The notes beneath the pieces are model-generated. The model saw only the letters and a list, made by a program, of their open reading frames with translations, made no database searches and was not told where the DNA came from. Both the position numbers and the translations under genes were made by a program. DNA of 64,000 nt from Caenorhabditis elegans (Eukaryota; Nematoda; Chromadorea; Rhabditida; Rhabditidae), in contig NC_003283.11 of the NCBI RefSeq assembly GCF_000002985.6, positions 13,020,001 through 13,084,000 of the forward strand. The letters run 5' to 3'. Every line of letters starts with the position of its first letter. Within the stretch, counting starts at the first letter, position 1. Positions 13,529-23,728 of the stretch are shown in pieces.

Positions 13529-14164
13529 ATGAATATTCTTATCATCCTGTTGGCTATTTTTGCATTGGCATGTAAGTCTGTTGAAAAATAATGAAACGCA
13601 ACTTTAGGGTTTGCAAAAACATAGTCTTCCTATCCCTGTATGAAATTTTCAATAAAAAAACTATTGTGGTTTTTATATATTTCAGTTCTTCAGTAGAATT
13701 TTGGAAACATTTATCAAGAATATTCTCGAAATCAGCATCTTTGACGAATTAATGCCAATATTTCAATATTTTTATTCTATATTTCTAAGTATTTGCCTAT
13801 GGGTATCTGGGTATTTGGAAGCTAAGAATGTCTGATTTTGTTAATTTAAATTTATACTAAAATTGAAATATAATCTCCAGATCAAGTATCCTCTCACTCG
13901 AGTTCTTCTTCTTCCGAATCAAATGAACATCATCACCGTCGTCATCGCAGACCGAAGTTTGACCACCAATTTCATGGATATCACGGAGGACATGATGTTT
14001 ATCACGGAGATCATCACGGATATAACAATGGATATCATGGAGGATATCAAGAAGGATTTCACAGTGGTTATAATGTGAATCACGGAGAAATTAGCGGACA
14101 GCAAAGTGGATTCAACTATCAGCAAAATCACTGGGGAAACAATGGAGGATGGAATCGAGTTTAG
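13529..14164 (+). CDS. Small secreted His/Gly/Tyr-rich protein
   Basis: Two exons, 13529-13571 and 13881-14164, joined in phase, give 108 residues. The N-terminus MNILIILLAIFALA is a strong signal peptide and the cleavage region lies near the splice junction. A Ser-run and a short basic His/Arg patch follow. The rest is low-complexity repeats of the type GYHGG, YHGDHHGY and GYQEGFHSGY, then a Gln/Asn/Gly C-terminus. There are no cysteines. Such composition recalls nematode secreted Gly/Tyr-rich peptides (epidermal or antimicrobial-like) or histidine-rich metal-binding proteins, but no domain is recognised and the function is unknown. A TATA box lies upstream and AATAAA lies about 50 nt after the stop. 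Confidence 0.85.
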
Positions 14165-14266
14165 ATGACATCGGCTAATTATTATTATTGCAAAACTAAT
14201 ACAATTTTCAAATAAATTATTTTATTACATTGAATTGTTATAACTTCCAACATTATCAAGAAAAAC

Positions 14267-14704
14267 TCAAAAAGCCATTCCATTTTCATTGATTGTCGGC
14301 CAGAGCATTGGTCCCATGTTTCTCACATTCATACAGAAGTTATCAGAATGAGTCTGAAAACATTAACTTAGTTTTAAAGTTGAAGATAGTTCAGTTGATA
14401 GTACCTTACAAACACCTTCATTTGCGAGAACACTAACACAACGACAATATTCATTATTACATGCTTCCATTGTTGCCTTTTTATATACATAACACCAACC
14501 ATGGGCGAGGCAACAAGTTCGATGTTGTTCTGAAAATATTGCTCACTTACAAGGGTTCACTCTTGCTGATCACTTACCTAAAATGGCGGGACAGTCCAAT
14601 TTGATCGAAATCTCCATCCAATTTGTTAGAATTGGATCAATTCCACACATTAATCGACATTTTGCAATTCCAAAAAGTGATACCAAAAGTAGAACGAATT
14701 TCAT
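14267..14704 (-). CDS. Small secreted phospholipase A2-like protein, probably catalytically dead
   Basis: Three minus-strand exons (14578-14704, 14405-14529, 14267-14353) join in phase to give 112 residues. The N-terminus MKFVLLLVSLFGIAKC is a signal peptide. The second exon carries the sPLA2 core pattern, a CC-x-x-H-x-x-C-Y block followed by a spaced C...C-x-C cluster, as in the calcium-binding/active-site helix region of secreted PLA2s. The catalytic dyad position is HG instead of HD, and no Gly-rich calcium loop is evident before it, so hydrolysis is unlikely. TATA-like ATATAAAAAGG at 14731-14741 sits about 30 nt upstream of the ATG. It is tail-to-tail with the His/Gly-rich gene, only 102 nt from its stop. 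A ligand or decoy role would be inference. Confidence 0.8.
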
Positions 14705-14894
14705 TTTTATGAATACTTTCTAGCTGTTTTCCTTTTTATATTACAAGTTAGTAGAAATTAGGTCAATTTAGTCTACTCTAATGGTCATAACAACTGTCAA
14801 GCTTCATATTGTAAACGATTCATTGAAGTGGAAAATGCGGTGAAGTTCTGGGATTTGTAAAGCTAAACTTTCGGATAGAAAAAACTTTTCAAAA

Positions 14895-16524
14895 CTATCT
14901 GACACTTTCAACAATCGTTAAATTATCACAAGAAAACTTTAGTGGTGTCCAATTCGGCATAAAATAATCATATGGGCTCAGCTCTCCAATTCTCTGAAAT
15001 TTTACATGTTATAGTTTCATGTACGGCTATTTACTGACAAAACTGAAATCATTGGTTTCTCTTATATCCATATAGAAAACCTCATTTCCTTTAGAGAAAT
15101 ATCCCATCCACCAGCCAAATGTTGAGTGAGGAGCTGAATCATATGTATACAATTTCAATTTGATATTTAATTCATACCACTTATTAAAACCGTATCACAG
15201 TGATCTCTTGAATAAATCAAATCATCGGATGGAGAGTTATGAGATATGAAGTGTCTTGTGTTTGAACCTTGGAGAATCGAATATTTGAAAATGGATTTCA
15301 TAAACTTGAAATCATCTCCAAATAAGACAATGCGAGATTTTAAATTTTCTAGGGCTTCTAAAAAATGTTTCAGTTGTTTTTTAAATGATTTTTTTCAAAA
15401 ATTATATACTTTTCTTTTCAATAAACTCAACCGCCCGTCTGACAAAAGTCGGATCCGATGCAGCAAAATCACCCCATACAAAGTCTCCTCTTCGTGTGTG
15501 TGCACAAATTCTAATAAGTGTTTAATCTACGATAAAAAGTTGAGCGGAAACTAACATGTAGGAGTTATTTTTTGATCTTGGCAACTTTCCGAATTCACTT
15601 TTTACATTTGGCTTCAAATATTTGATTAGTTCATGTTGCATTGAAGGGAAATACTTCCAAGACTAAATTTTAGATTTATAATAGCAATAATGTCATTAGA
15701 ACCTGATAATAGTATCCAGCTAAATGTAAATACTGATCTTCATTATTTTCAAGAATCGTTGGTTCCACGTAGACACAACATCGTGAATTGAAGTTGATGA
15801 ATTGTGTTGGTGGTGGAACCTTAACAATTTTCAAATTCAACTATATATTATTTTTAAACAAACCGTTCCATAAACAATTTCAAATTGATCTATCAATCCA
15901 GGAATAGCTTCTTTCACTTTGTTCAACATATTCAAATAAGTTTTATCTTCCACAAAGAACAAGGATTTACGATGTAGCTGCCTTGACATTCCCAATAAAG
16001 CAGCCATTTCAAAAATGTGATTTCCTGAAACTTATTTCTTTAAATTTTATGATTTTTTTCAAATACCTAATCTCATTCCTGCTGCGAGCCTGCTTGAAAG
16101 ATATTTCTTGTTTTTATTAGAATTGGTGAAATACTCTGAAGTTCTGAAACATTTGAAAATGTCTACAGTTTTATAGAATAAGGCCAAATTTCTGGGTTAA
16201 ATAGACAAACACCTATTCGGTAGTACGCTTCCGCCTCATGCCTACTTCAAACCTTCCCACTTTATCTACGCACCAAGCGCTTCCCTGCCCCTCTACATAC
16301 CTCTTATCTGTCTATGTGCCTACCTCAAGCCTACCTATATTTATGTCTTTTTTTATTGTGTCTTGAAATAATTATCGGTGTTTGGACTTACATTGGTAAC
16401 GTAGTTCTATTGCAAACATTTGTAGATAGAATTATTACTGTAATTGGAAGTTTGAACTTTTGAATGTTCCTATTACCCTACCAGTTAATATCAGAAAAAT
16501 TACAAATAACCGAGTTTTGAACAT
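14895..16524 (-). CDS. GT11-family alpha-1,2-fucosyltransferase-like type II membrane protein
   Basis: Ten minus-strand exons join in phase: 16482-16524, 16392-16437, 16067-16143, 15864-16024, 15703-15819, 15556-15662, 15410-15510, 15181-15357, 15039-15133, 14895-14993. The product has 340 residues. The N-terminus is a signal anchor (MFKTRLFVIFLILT...), as expected for a Golgi type II enzyme. A GMRLGNHIFEMAA block corresponds to the family's N-terminal G-x-G-N-x-x-F motif. HTRRGDF (15480-15500) corresponds to the GDP-fucose-binding HxRRGDY motif. A C-terminal STFGWWMGYF block corresponds to the S-x-F-x-W-W motif. By family it would transfer fucose from GDP-fucose to glycans in the secretory pathway. 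The last donor (GTCAGT at 15033-15038) is weaker than the rest. Intron 2 holds a CCTACCT-type repeat cluster. Confidence 0.85.
16200..16345. repeat. CCTACCT/GCCTAC-type degenerate repeat in an intron
   Basis: The stretch contains several spaced copies of GCCTAC, TACCTC and CCTACCT units (for example TGCCTACCTCAAGCCTACC). A second patch of the same units occurs at 16742-16812, upstream of the same gene. The pair looks like a dispersed degenerate minisatellite family and not coding sequence. Confidence 0.6.
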
Positions 16525-16741
16525 TTTCGTAAGAAGTGAGGGTGTTGGTGGTTGAATTTCGGTCATTTAGTAAAGCTGAAAGAAGAAGAGATGAAACAGG
16601 AGTAGTTACAAAATGCATGTTTCGATGTTTCGTAATTGATGTGATCCCTTTCCAATACATCGAATCACAGCATGAGTCCAACATGTATGGGCTGCACATT
16701 TTTGTCCCAAAAGAACATCAAGTGTAATTTTGTTTTCAAAC

Positions 16742-16812
16742 ATACCTCAAGTCTGCCTACGTACCTTCCCATATTTGCCTACGAGCCTATCTCATGCCTA
16801 CCTACTTGCCTA
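16742..16812. repeat. Second CCTACCT-type degenerate repeat patch
   Basis: Units such as CTGCCTACGTACC, GCCTACGAGCC and GCCTACCTACTTGCC repeat here. They resemble those at 16200-16345. No gene is seen in 16525-17058. Confidence 0.55.
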
Positions 16813-17303
16813 AACTTTTGTTAGTGTCAAAAATTACCTTTTGCACCACAGCAACACAGCATGGGTCCGACGATTCAATAGTAAAACCAAGTGTACATTT
16901 TTTAAAGTTTTATTTTAACCATCATAATTTTTTTGAAAAGAAAGAACATGAAATGCGAGCAATTTTTGTTTGGAAGCGAAGGAAATGAGAAAAAGAAAGA
17001 AAAACATGAATAGAATACGTTAATGGATAGAATCACAGGAAATTGTTTGATGTACTTACAAGGGAAGTCTTTGAGGGGGTCCGTAGATTTGGGGTTCTCA
17101 TGCTAAAATTCCTACAGAAGAGTGTTAGTTATGATCTCTCCAAAAAATTTAGCTGCCCCGGTCAAGTTTCAGCAAAGTTATGACGTTTTGAAAATTCAGT
17201 TAAAAACACCATTGAAATCCACTGTCTTACCATGCAGTCCACGCAAATCTCAGCTTGCGTGACCACCGAAAATGTGACACCCACAACATTGAGTTGAAAA
17301 ATG

Positions 17304-17374
17304 TCCTCGGTGGCCGAGTTGGGAGTGCGCGCGTCTGATAAGATTTAAGCTTTGGTTCGATTCCTTCTATTTTT
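17304..17374 (+). promoter_or_regulatory. tRNA-like Pol III A/B boxes in the left Tc4-like arm
   Basis: A box TGGCCGAGTTG (17311-17321, 10 of 11 to TRGYNNAGYGG) and B box GGTTCGATTCC (17354-17364, perfect to GGTTCGANTCC) are 43 nt apart, the spacing of a tRNA gene. A T5 run at 17370-17374 could terminate Pol III. No matching 3' acceptor stem follows, so this is tRNA-derived and not a tRNA. It reads toward the element centre. Confidence 0.65.
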
Positions 17375-18338
17375 GTAAGTTGAATAAAGTTGTAAAACAA
17401 CTCATTCAAACATTTTTGCGCATTTTTAAAGTGATTTTATTCTTATTCGGGAACCTAGAATCATTGTCCGCACTTTTTGGAAATTTTTATTTTTTTCATT
17501 TTTGCTCAAAATTTCTTGATCAACTCCAAGCAAAAAAATCAAAAAATTTCATTTTTCTAAACAATTATGAAATTGCTATGTTGTTGTTCAGAAATGTATG
17601 AAACGTACATTACACAAGTTTTAACTCTCTATTCGCAAGTAAACCGTCGAAATGATCTACATCTCACGAACTTTGTGCAAAATATTTAACCAACTTTGAA
17701 GTTGCATAACTTCATTGAGATAAATTATTGTGAAAAATGATCAACTAACAAAATGTTTGTTGAATAACAGTGAACAAAGTTTTAGTTATAAACTTTTTGA
17801 TACCTCCAGCTACAAAGAAGAAAACAAGGTTGGCATTTGGCTAGTTTTTCTATTAACATTGTGTTTTGGAAAACGGTCACAACTTTTTGGTGGCTGAAGG
17901 TATCAAAAAGTTTATAACTAAAACTTTGTTCACTGTTATTCAACAAACATTTTGTTAGTTGATCATTTTTCACAATAATTTATCTCAACGAAGTTATGCA
18001 ACTTCAAAGTTGGTTAAATATTTTGCACAAAGTTCGTGAGATGTAGATCATTTCGACGGTTTACTTGCGAATAGAGAGTTAAAACTTGTGTAATGTACGT
18101 TTCATACATTTCTGAACAACAACATAGCAATTTCATAATTGTTTAGAAAAATGAAATTTTTTGATTTTTTTGCTTGGAGTTGATCAAGAAATTTTGAGCA
18201 AAAATGAAAAAAATAAAAATTTCCAAAAAGTGCGGACAATGATTCTAGGTTCCCGAATAAGAATAAAATCACTTTAAAAAGGCGCAAAAATGTTTGAATA
18301 GGTTGTTTAAAACTTTATTCAACTTACAAAAATATTTC

Positions 18339-18409
18339 AAAAATAGAAGGAATCGAACCAAAGCCTAAATCTTATCAGACGCGCGCACTCCCAACTCGGC
18401 CACCGAGGA
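18339..18409 (-). promoter_or_regulatory. Mirror copy of the tRNA-like boxes in the right Tc4-like arm
   Basis: The reverse complements of the same A box (18392-18402) and B box (18349-18359) are intact at exactly mirrored positions. This copy also reads toward the centre, so the two are convergent. Confidence 0.65.
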
Positions 18410-18755
18410 CATTTTTCAACTCAATGTGGTGGGTGTCACATTTTCGGTGGTCACGCAAGCTGAGATTTGCGTGGATTGCATGGTAAGACAGTGGATTTCA
18501 ATGGTGTTTTTAACTGAAATTTCAAAACGTCATAACTTTGCTGAAACTTGACCGGGGCAGCTAAATTTTTTGGAGAGATCATAACTAACACTCTTCTGTA
18601 GGAATTTTAGCATGAGAACCCCAAATCTACGGACCTCCTCAAAGACTTCCCTTGTTAGGATTTGATACAAATGGGGTCGAATAAAACAGTTTTAATTACA
18701 AAAATGTGAAATACAAGTAGGGTGATCTCTACTACAAAACGAAGCGAGTTTCTTG

Positions 18756-21721
18756 TTACCAGTCAGCAAAATCGTCCATTTTCTTTTCTACAGATGCCAA
18801 TTTCATTGCTCCGGCAGATTTTTTGCGATCCATTTGTTCTTTGCGACGAGCTTCATTTCTAGCCTGCATCTCGGCTCGACGAGCATCTGGAAAATGAAAA
18901 ATGCAAGCGGATTGTTATTCTCCAACAACGGTGACCGTACCTTTATCATCCTTCATTTTCGTTGGTTGGAGTACTGCAGTTGGCTGAAGCACATTGCTTG
19001 ACATACTGTTATCACCCCATCCATCATCGTCCCATCCTTTGTTAGCTGATGAATTATTAGTTGTTGGTAAAGGATCATCGAATCCCCATCCTGAAAATAT
19101 ACATGTTTTCAGATAACATTAAAAAAAGATCAAACAAGTTTCATAACTAAATTCTACGTGAGAAAATAAAACATATGCTAAGGAAATAATATTTACCAGT
19201 ATTTGTAGAAGAGGAAGAATTGTTCATGAGAGCATTCAGCGAATTCGGCTTGACTGAAGATCCCGCAGCTGGAGGTGCTGATATTCCGAGAAGTGCATCA
19301 ATATTGTCATCAATAGCTTTTTTGGTTTGTTTCTGAGCAGATGATCCTGCCAGATTCGATCCTAAGTTTAATCGTCCAATTGTTGGCTTCTTCGCGGCTG
19401 CAGACGAACTAGATGATGACTTTTTGACTCCAGGAATGGGAGATGATGTGGCAGTTGCTATCTGAAATAAGACAATATGGTTTAAGTAAATAAAACCTTA
19501 ATTCTTACTGGAGTATCCCAACCAACTCCCCAGTCATCAGCATCATTAGACTTCGTGTTGATATCAGCCCAATCATCAATAGCAGAATCATTTGAATCCT
19601 TCACTGCGAACATATCTCCTCCATCTGTTAAATCTCCCCAACCATCATTTGTTGCAGGTTTAGCAGGGGTTGGTTTGAGAACTGTGCTTGATTTTTCTGA
19701 AAATAAAAATATTAACAACTTATTGAAAAAATTGCAGAACAAACCTTTCTCCGCCGTTGGGTTAGGTGTTACTGGTCTTGAGGAAGTATCAGCAGTAGCT
19801 GGCGCTCCTGGTTTGACTTCTGCTGGAGGTGGTCCCTTATAAAACTTTCCAGATAATGACTTGAGAGCCCAACTTGCCCATTGTGGAACTTTCTCGTGGT
19901 CCAGAATAGAACTTGCTCCGGCTTTAACTCCAGCTTCGAGTTCAGGAATGCAAGCTGGATTTTCAGATGCTTTTTCAAGTTTTTCAAGGAATCCACGAAT
20001 AGCCTTGAATGCTTGATCTCTAACTTGTTTTTCAGGATCACAAGTCAACGGAATGAGACTCGGAACAATTCGGTTGGAAATTTCAACGAGTGGATAGAAC
20101 TGTTGAGTTGCAGAAAGCGCTAGAACTGAAGCCATTCTTGATGGTGCAAACGGATCCTTCAGAGCTCTAGTAAATGCGCTTATTAATATTCCTTGTCGTT
20201 TAGCAGGTGCAATCAGGTGTCCGATCTTCCCGAGGCAAATGGTAGTGTTGGTTCGAATACCTCCATGCTCATCTCCTCCTTGTAAACGGGCAAGATACTT
20301 CATCAATTCGACATTTAAATTATTGTAGTTGAGTTTCTCTGCCAATGAAACCATTGCTTTGACTGTACTTTCGCGAACTGCTGGATTTGTGTCCAAGAAA
20401 CCAGATGTTAAATTTCTGAAATTAAACATTTAAATAAGAATTTCAGATTTCAGAGAAAAAATCTAACCCAAATATTTTGTCGTTCAAAATTTGTGGAGTC
20501 AAATGAGGTGCAAATTCATCGATTCTTTCTAACAACTTGACTCTTGTAGTTCTATCTGGACTGCCAAAAAGTTTGCACAAACATGGAACAATTGTTCTCT
20601 GATATTCTGCTTCATCAAGAAGACGTCCAAGTTTGAACAGAGGAATTAAAATATTCGGTCCTGCATCTCCATATTCATAGGTAAGAATAAGTTTTGGAAG
20701 AATTTTATATTTTGCTACGTCTTCTGGGAAGATATCAATATTTTCTCGAAGATGCATGAAGAACGATTGTTTTTCGCTAGCTTCCTTCAGTTCGAATTCT
20801 TCCAGGAAAAGTAGAGTATCCACGAATTTATTCTTCAAGTATCCCCCAGTGAGTCGATATTCTGAAATCTTTGAAACTGAATAAAAACAACAAAATTAAT
20901 TTTGGATTATCTTTAATAATATCACAAACTGCAAGTCGTGCAGCTGATTGTGCTCCAATTTTTTTGTATAATTCGTGTATCCGTTGTGGTATCTTCCCTG
21001 GAGCCTGTGGTCTTGTGATAGCGTCATTGAATCCATTGAAAACTTCCCATAAAACAATTGCTAATTGATTTAAATCTGTCTGTGGACTAGTGAATCCAGT
21101 GACCAAATGAAGTCCACCAATTTTCCAATCTCCTCCGGCTGTTACAAATACTCCTTTACGCAGATTTTCGTGACTTAGTTTAGCTTCGTGCATAAATTTT
21201 AGAGCGTTCTGAACAAAAATAGATTATTTGTAAGTTTACAACTATTAAAAAACATACTAATAACTGAAACATTCCCCAGGAAACAACAAATTCTTTTTGG
21301 CTTTCAGTGAGACCGGCTTCCTTTAAATACAGCTCCAGTGGTTTACATTTTTCCGTGACGAGGTAGAAAGTTCCTTCTAGCTGAAAAATCCGTTCGTGTG
21401 AAGTCATCAAATTGCGAAAACCCACTTCAATACTATCTAAATAAGTGATAATGTTAGGATGGCGCATGGTTTTCAGCTTTTGTGCTTGTTGTTTTAACGT
21501 TGAACTTCGGTTGTCCCAGAAGATTGTTGCGAGTTCACCGGGTTCAGCCTACAATATTTATTGAAAATATTCATTGAACAGCTAAAAATGCAAAAACTCA
21601 CTTTCTTAAAGCTATTTCCGATCGAAACTCGATCGAAAAAGTGTTCTTCTGCTCCAGGAATGTCATATGGGAATTGGGACTTCGGATCCCGTTGGAAGAA
21701 GGATGACAACACCGATGCCAT
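18756..21721 (-). CDS. scyl-1: SCYL1-like pseudokinase (COPI/Golgi trafficking)
   Basis: Nine minus-strand exons, all in phase: 21602-21721, 21258-21548, 20926-21208, 20468-20876, 19745-20415, 19509-19696, 19197-19461, 18941-19090, 18756-18886. They give 835 residues, close to human SCYL1 (about 808). The N-terminal pseudokinase lacks the catalytic HRD/DFG signature: the region around LSHENLRKGVF then GDWKIGG replaces them. HEAT repeats follow, including FLDTNPAVRESTVKAM and PEKQVRDQAFKAIRGFL. The C-terminus has W/D-rich acidic segments and a final coiled coil rich in R/K/E. SCYL1 binds COPI and acts in Golgi-ER transport and tRNA export. The 20926/20876 intron was placed because it restores alignment to SCYL1 (a V-F-S-K junction). 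The gene is divergent from lap-2. Confidence 0.93.
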
Positions 21722-22517
21722 CCCTAAAAGTGATCGAAATTTATAAAATAATCTCTCCGTAAAATTGAAACGCTGGAAAACCGGTCGGGTTACGTGGAAA
21801 TCGAATTTGAACACATTTAATAGAAAAAGGGGCAAGATTGTCACTACTGACGCATCGATTGCAGTTTCTCTGCGTCTCGTCTCTCTTTCACTCACTTTAA
21901 AAGATGAGAATAGACTCATTCTCGTTTATTTTGGCTTTGTTTTTCCTAGTTTCTCTGGTTTCTCAATGAATTTATATAAATCTTACCGAAAATAGTGAAA
22001 TGCGATAGAACTGAAACATAATAATGTTTTATCAAATTACTAGAGCTTCAGTTTACATTTAGTTTTTCAGAATGTCTAGAAATGATCTGGTATTTAATGA
22101 AAAACATTGAAAGAGACAAAGAAAAATATATTCGAAAATGATTCAAAAGAATTTTAAAAACCAGTGACTGTACTTCTCGTGCCGATGCCCATCACTTTGG
22201 TCGCATCTGCGCCTTTAAAATCTACAGTACCCTTGCTCAAAATTCTTCGATAATTTTTTTAGCTCTCACTATTTAGTCAGCACTTTTCCTTTTTTTCCAT
22301 ATCTTTTAATGATTTTTCTCCTCGTATATATTAAATTCCTTCTATTTTTGATCGTTTGATCACAATAATGCTTCTGGAATGTCAGTCACAAAATAGTACA
22401 CCTTCGAAAACGCGATAAAGGTGGGAAATTCCGTGATGACAACATTTTTTGGCTCGCAAATCAAGTTCTGCACAGCCCCGCGTGTAAGTGTGAATATTTG
22501 TGTGTATGTCTTACACC

Positions 22518-23453
22518 TGATAACACATTTCTCTGAAAACTGACGACCTAATCGCCTCCGGCCTGAACCAACATGCCCTATGGTGTCGAATGATGCAAAG
22601 CGCTCGAAAATTTATAGTTTCGAACTTTCATATTCCCATTTCTAATTCAAAAAATTTGCGGAATTTTTTCCCATACTCATTTTATAGAAAAAGACCAGAA
22701 CGTCAACCAGTCTTCCGCTAAAATGTGTATAAACGGGTCAGTGTTTATCAATAGACAGCCCGAAAACTCACTCGACCAATACTGCTTTTTTCGAGATTTC
22801 TAAGCGGAAAATGGAAATCGATTTGTTGTCATGTGATGTTTGCTGCGAAACGTTCGCGAAAATTAATTGTTTCCGTTTCTATCAAAAGAACAAAATTCAA
22901 TGTATCCGTTTCTATAATTACAAAAGAACGCATTGTTACAGAATAGGTTTTTTTGTCAATTTTGTATGCTTTGCAATCTTTTTGCGCTCAAATTTCTGAT
23001 CATTTTACTGTGAGACCATTCTCTGATTCTTCCGCAAAATAAAAATTTCGACATCGACCTCGACGTTTATTTAAATAAGTTCTAATATCATTATTTTCAT
23101 GACGTGTGCTCAGGTTTTCCTTGAAATCTAATTATAAGTCACATATTTCTCTAATTTCCTCTGGAAAAGTCTCGAAATTTGGCGCCATCAGGAAACCTAC
23201 GTCAATTTCATTTTCTCCGAATCTCCGCCCACTTTCTATCATTTATAGCGACTAGTCGCTCCAAAAGTTTCAGTGTCTGCCGGTGATTTCAGTGCTCTCC
23301 CATGCTTGTACAAACACGCAATAAATTATAAATCAAATTAGCAGACAGCCGACTTGACGGCGTTTATCAGCCTGTCAGTCAGCCAGCTGAGAGAGTAGAT
23401 GACATCGCAGATGTGTCCCTCCTTTTCCTTGTTTCAACATATGCTACTGATAA
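22518..23453. promoter_or_regulatory. TGATAA (GATA-factor) sites upstream of lap-2
   Basis: Four TGATAA/TTATCA hexamers lie in the 1.2 kb before the lap-2 ATG: 22518-22523, 22745-22750, 23364-23369 and 23448-23453. The last one reads ACTGATAAG, the extended site preferred by intestinal GATA factors ELT-2/ELT-7. Their density suggests gut expression of the aminopeptidase, which is inference. The same 2-kb spacer (21722-23728) must also hold the scyl-1 promoter. I see no gene in it. Confidence 0.5.
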
Positions 23454-23700
23454 GCGTTAATTAAAGACGCACATCGTTTTTCATTTAATGATTTTTATTC
23501 CAGAATTGCGTGCACATGACTGAATTGAACTCTTTTCGTTCAATGAGCGCAGTATTTTCTATTTATGGCTTTATCGAAAAGAACTAGCCTGCCATCTCTT
23601 TTGCTCCTACAAACTTCATAACCACTTCTCTTCAAACCTTGAAACTCAATTTCTTATATATCCTCCTTCTTCCCGCCTTCATATTTCTCATTTTATTTAT

Positions 23701-23711
23701 ATCGCTTTCAG
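23701..23711 (+). promoter_or_regulatory. Probable trans-splice acceptor of lap-2
   Basis: A CGCTTTCAG acceptor ends at 23711, only 17 nt before the lap-2 start codon, with no obvious upstream exon. This is the usual position for spliced-leader addition in Caenorhabditis. Confidence 0.5.
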
Positions 23712-23728
23712 GGTATATTTCCTTTTCA

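Larger units (their letters stand above)
17059..18654. mobile_element. Tc4-like foldback DNA transposon (1596 bp, non-coding)
   Basis: The whole segment is an inverted repeat. The left arm from CAAGGGAAGTCTTTGAG mirrors the right arm ending CTCAAAGACTTCCCTTG, with arms of about 750 bp and a central loop of about 90 bp (roughly 17806-17897). It is flanked by TTA on both sides (17056-17058 and 18655-18657), and the reconstructed empty site reads CTTAG. Length, near-total palindromy and a TNA duplication in a CTNAG target all match the published description of Tc4 (about 1.6 kb, long foldback arms). No transposase is encoded, so it would be non-autonomous. Each arm contains a tRNA-like Pol III promoter, described separately. 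Confidence 0.85.

Noticed and set aside
17380-18287. Two identical ~60-73 residue frames on opposite strands
   Set aside because: They are the two arms of the Tc4-like palindrome and not genes.
22811-22999. A frame starting MEIDLLSCDVCCETF that looks faintly like a RING finger start
   Set aside because: Only the first two Cys pairs fit; no further ligands or splice sites follow, and it lies in the scyl-1/lap-2 spacer.
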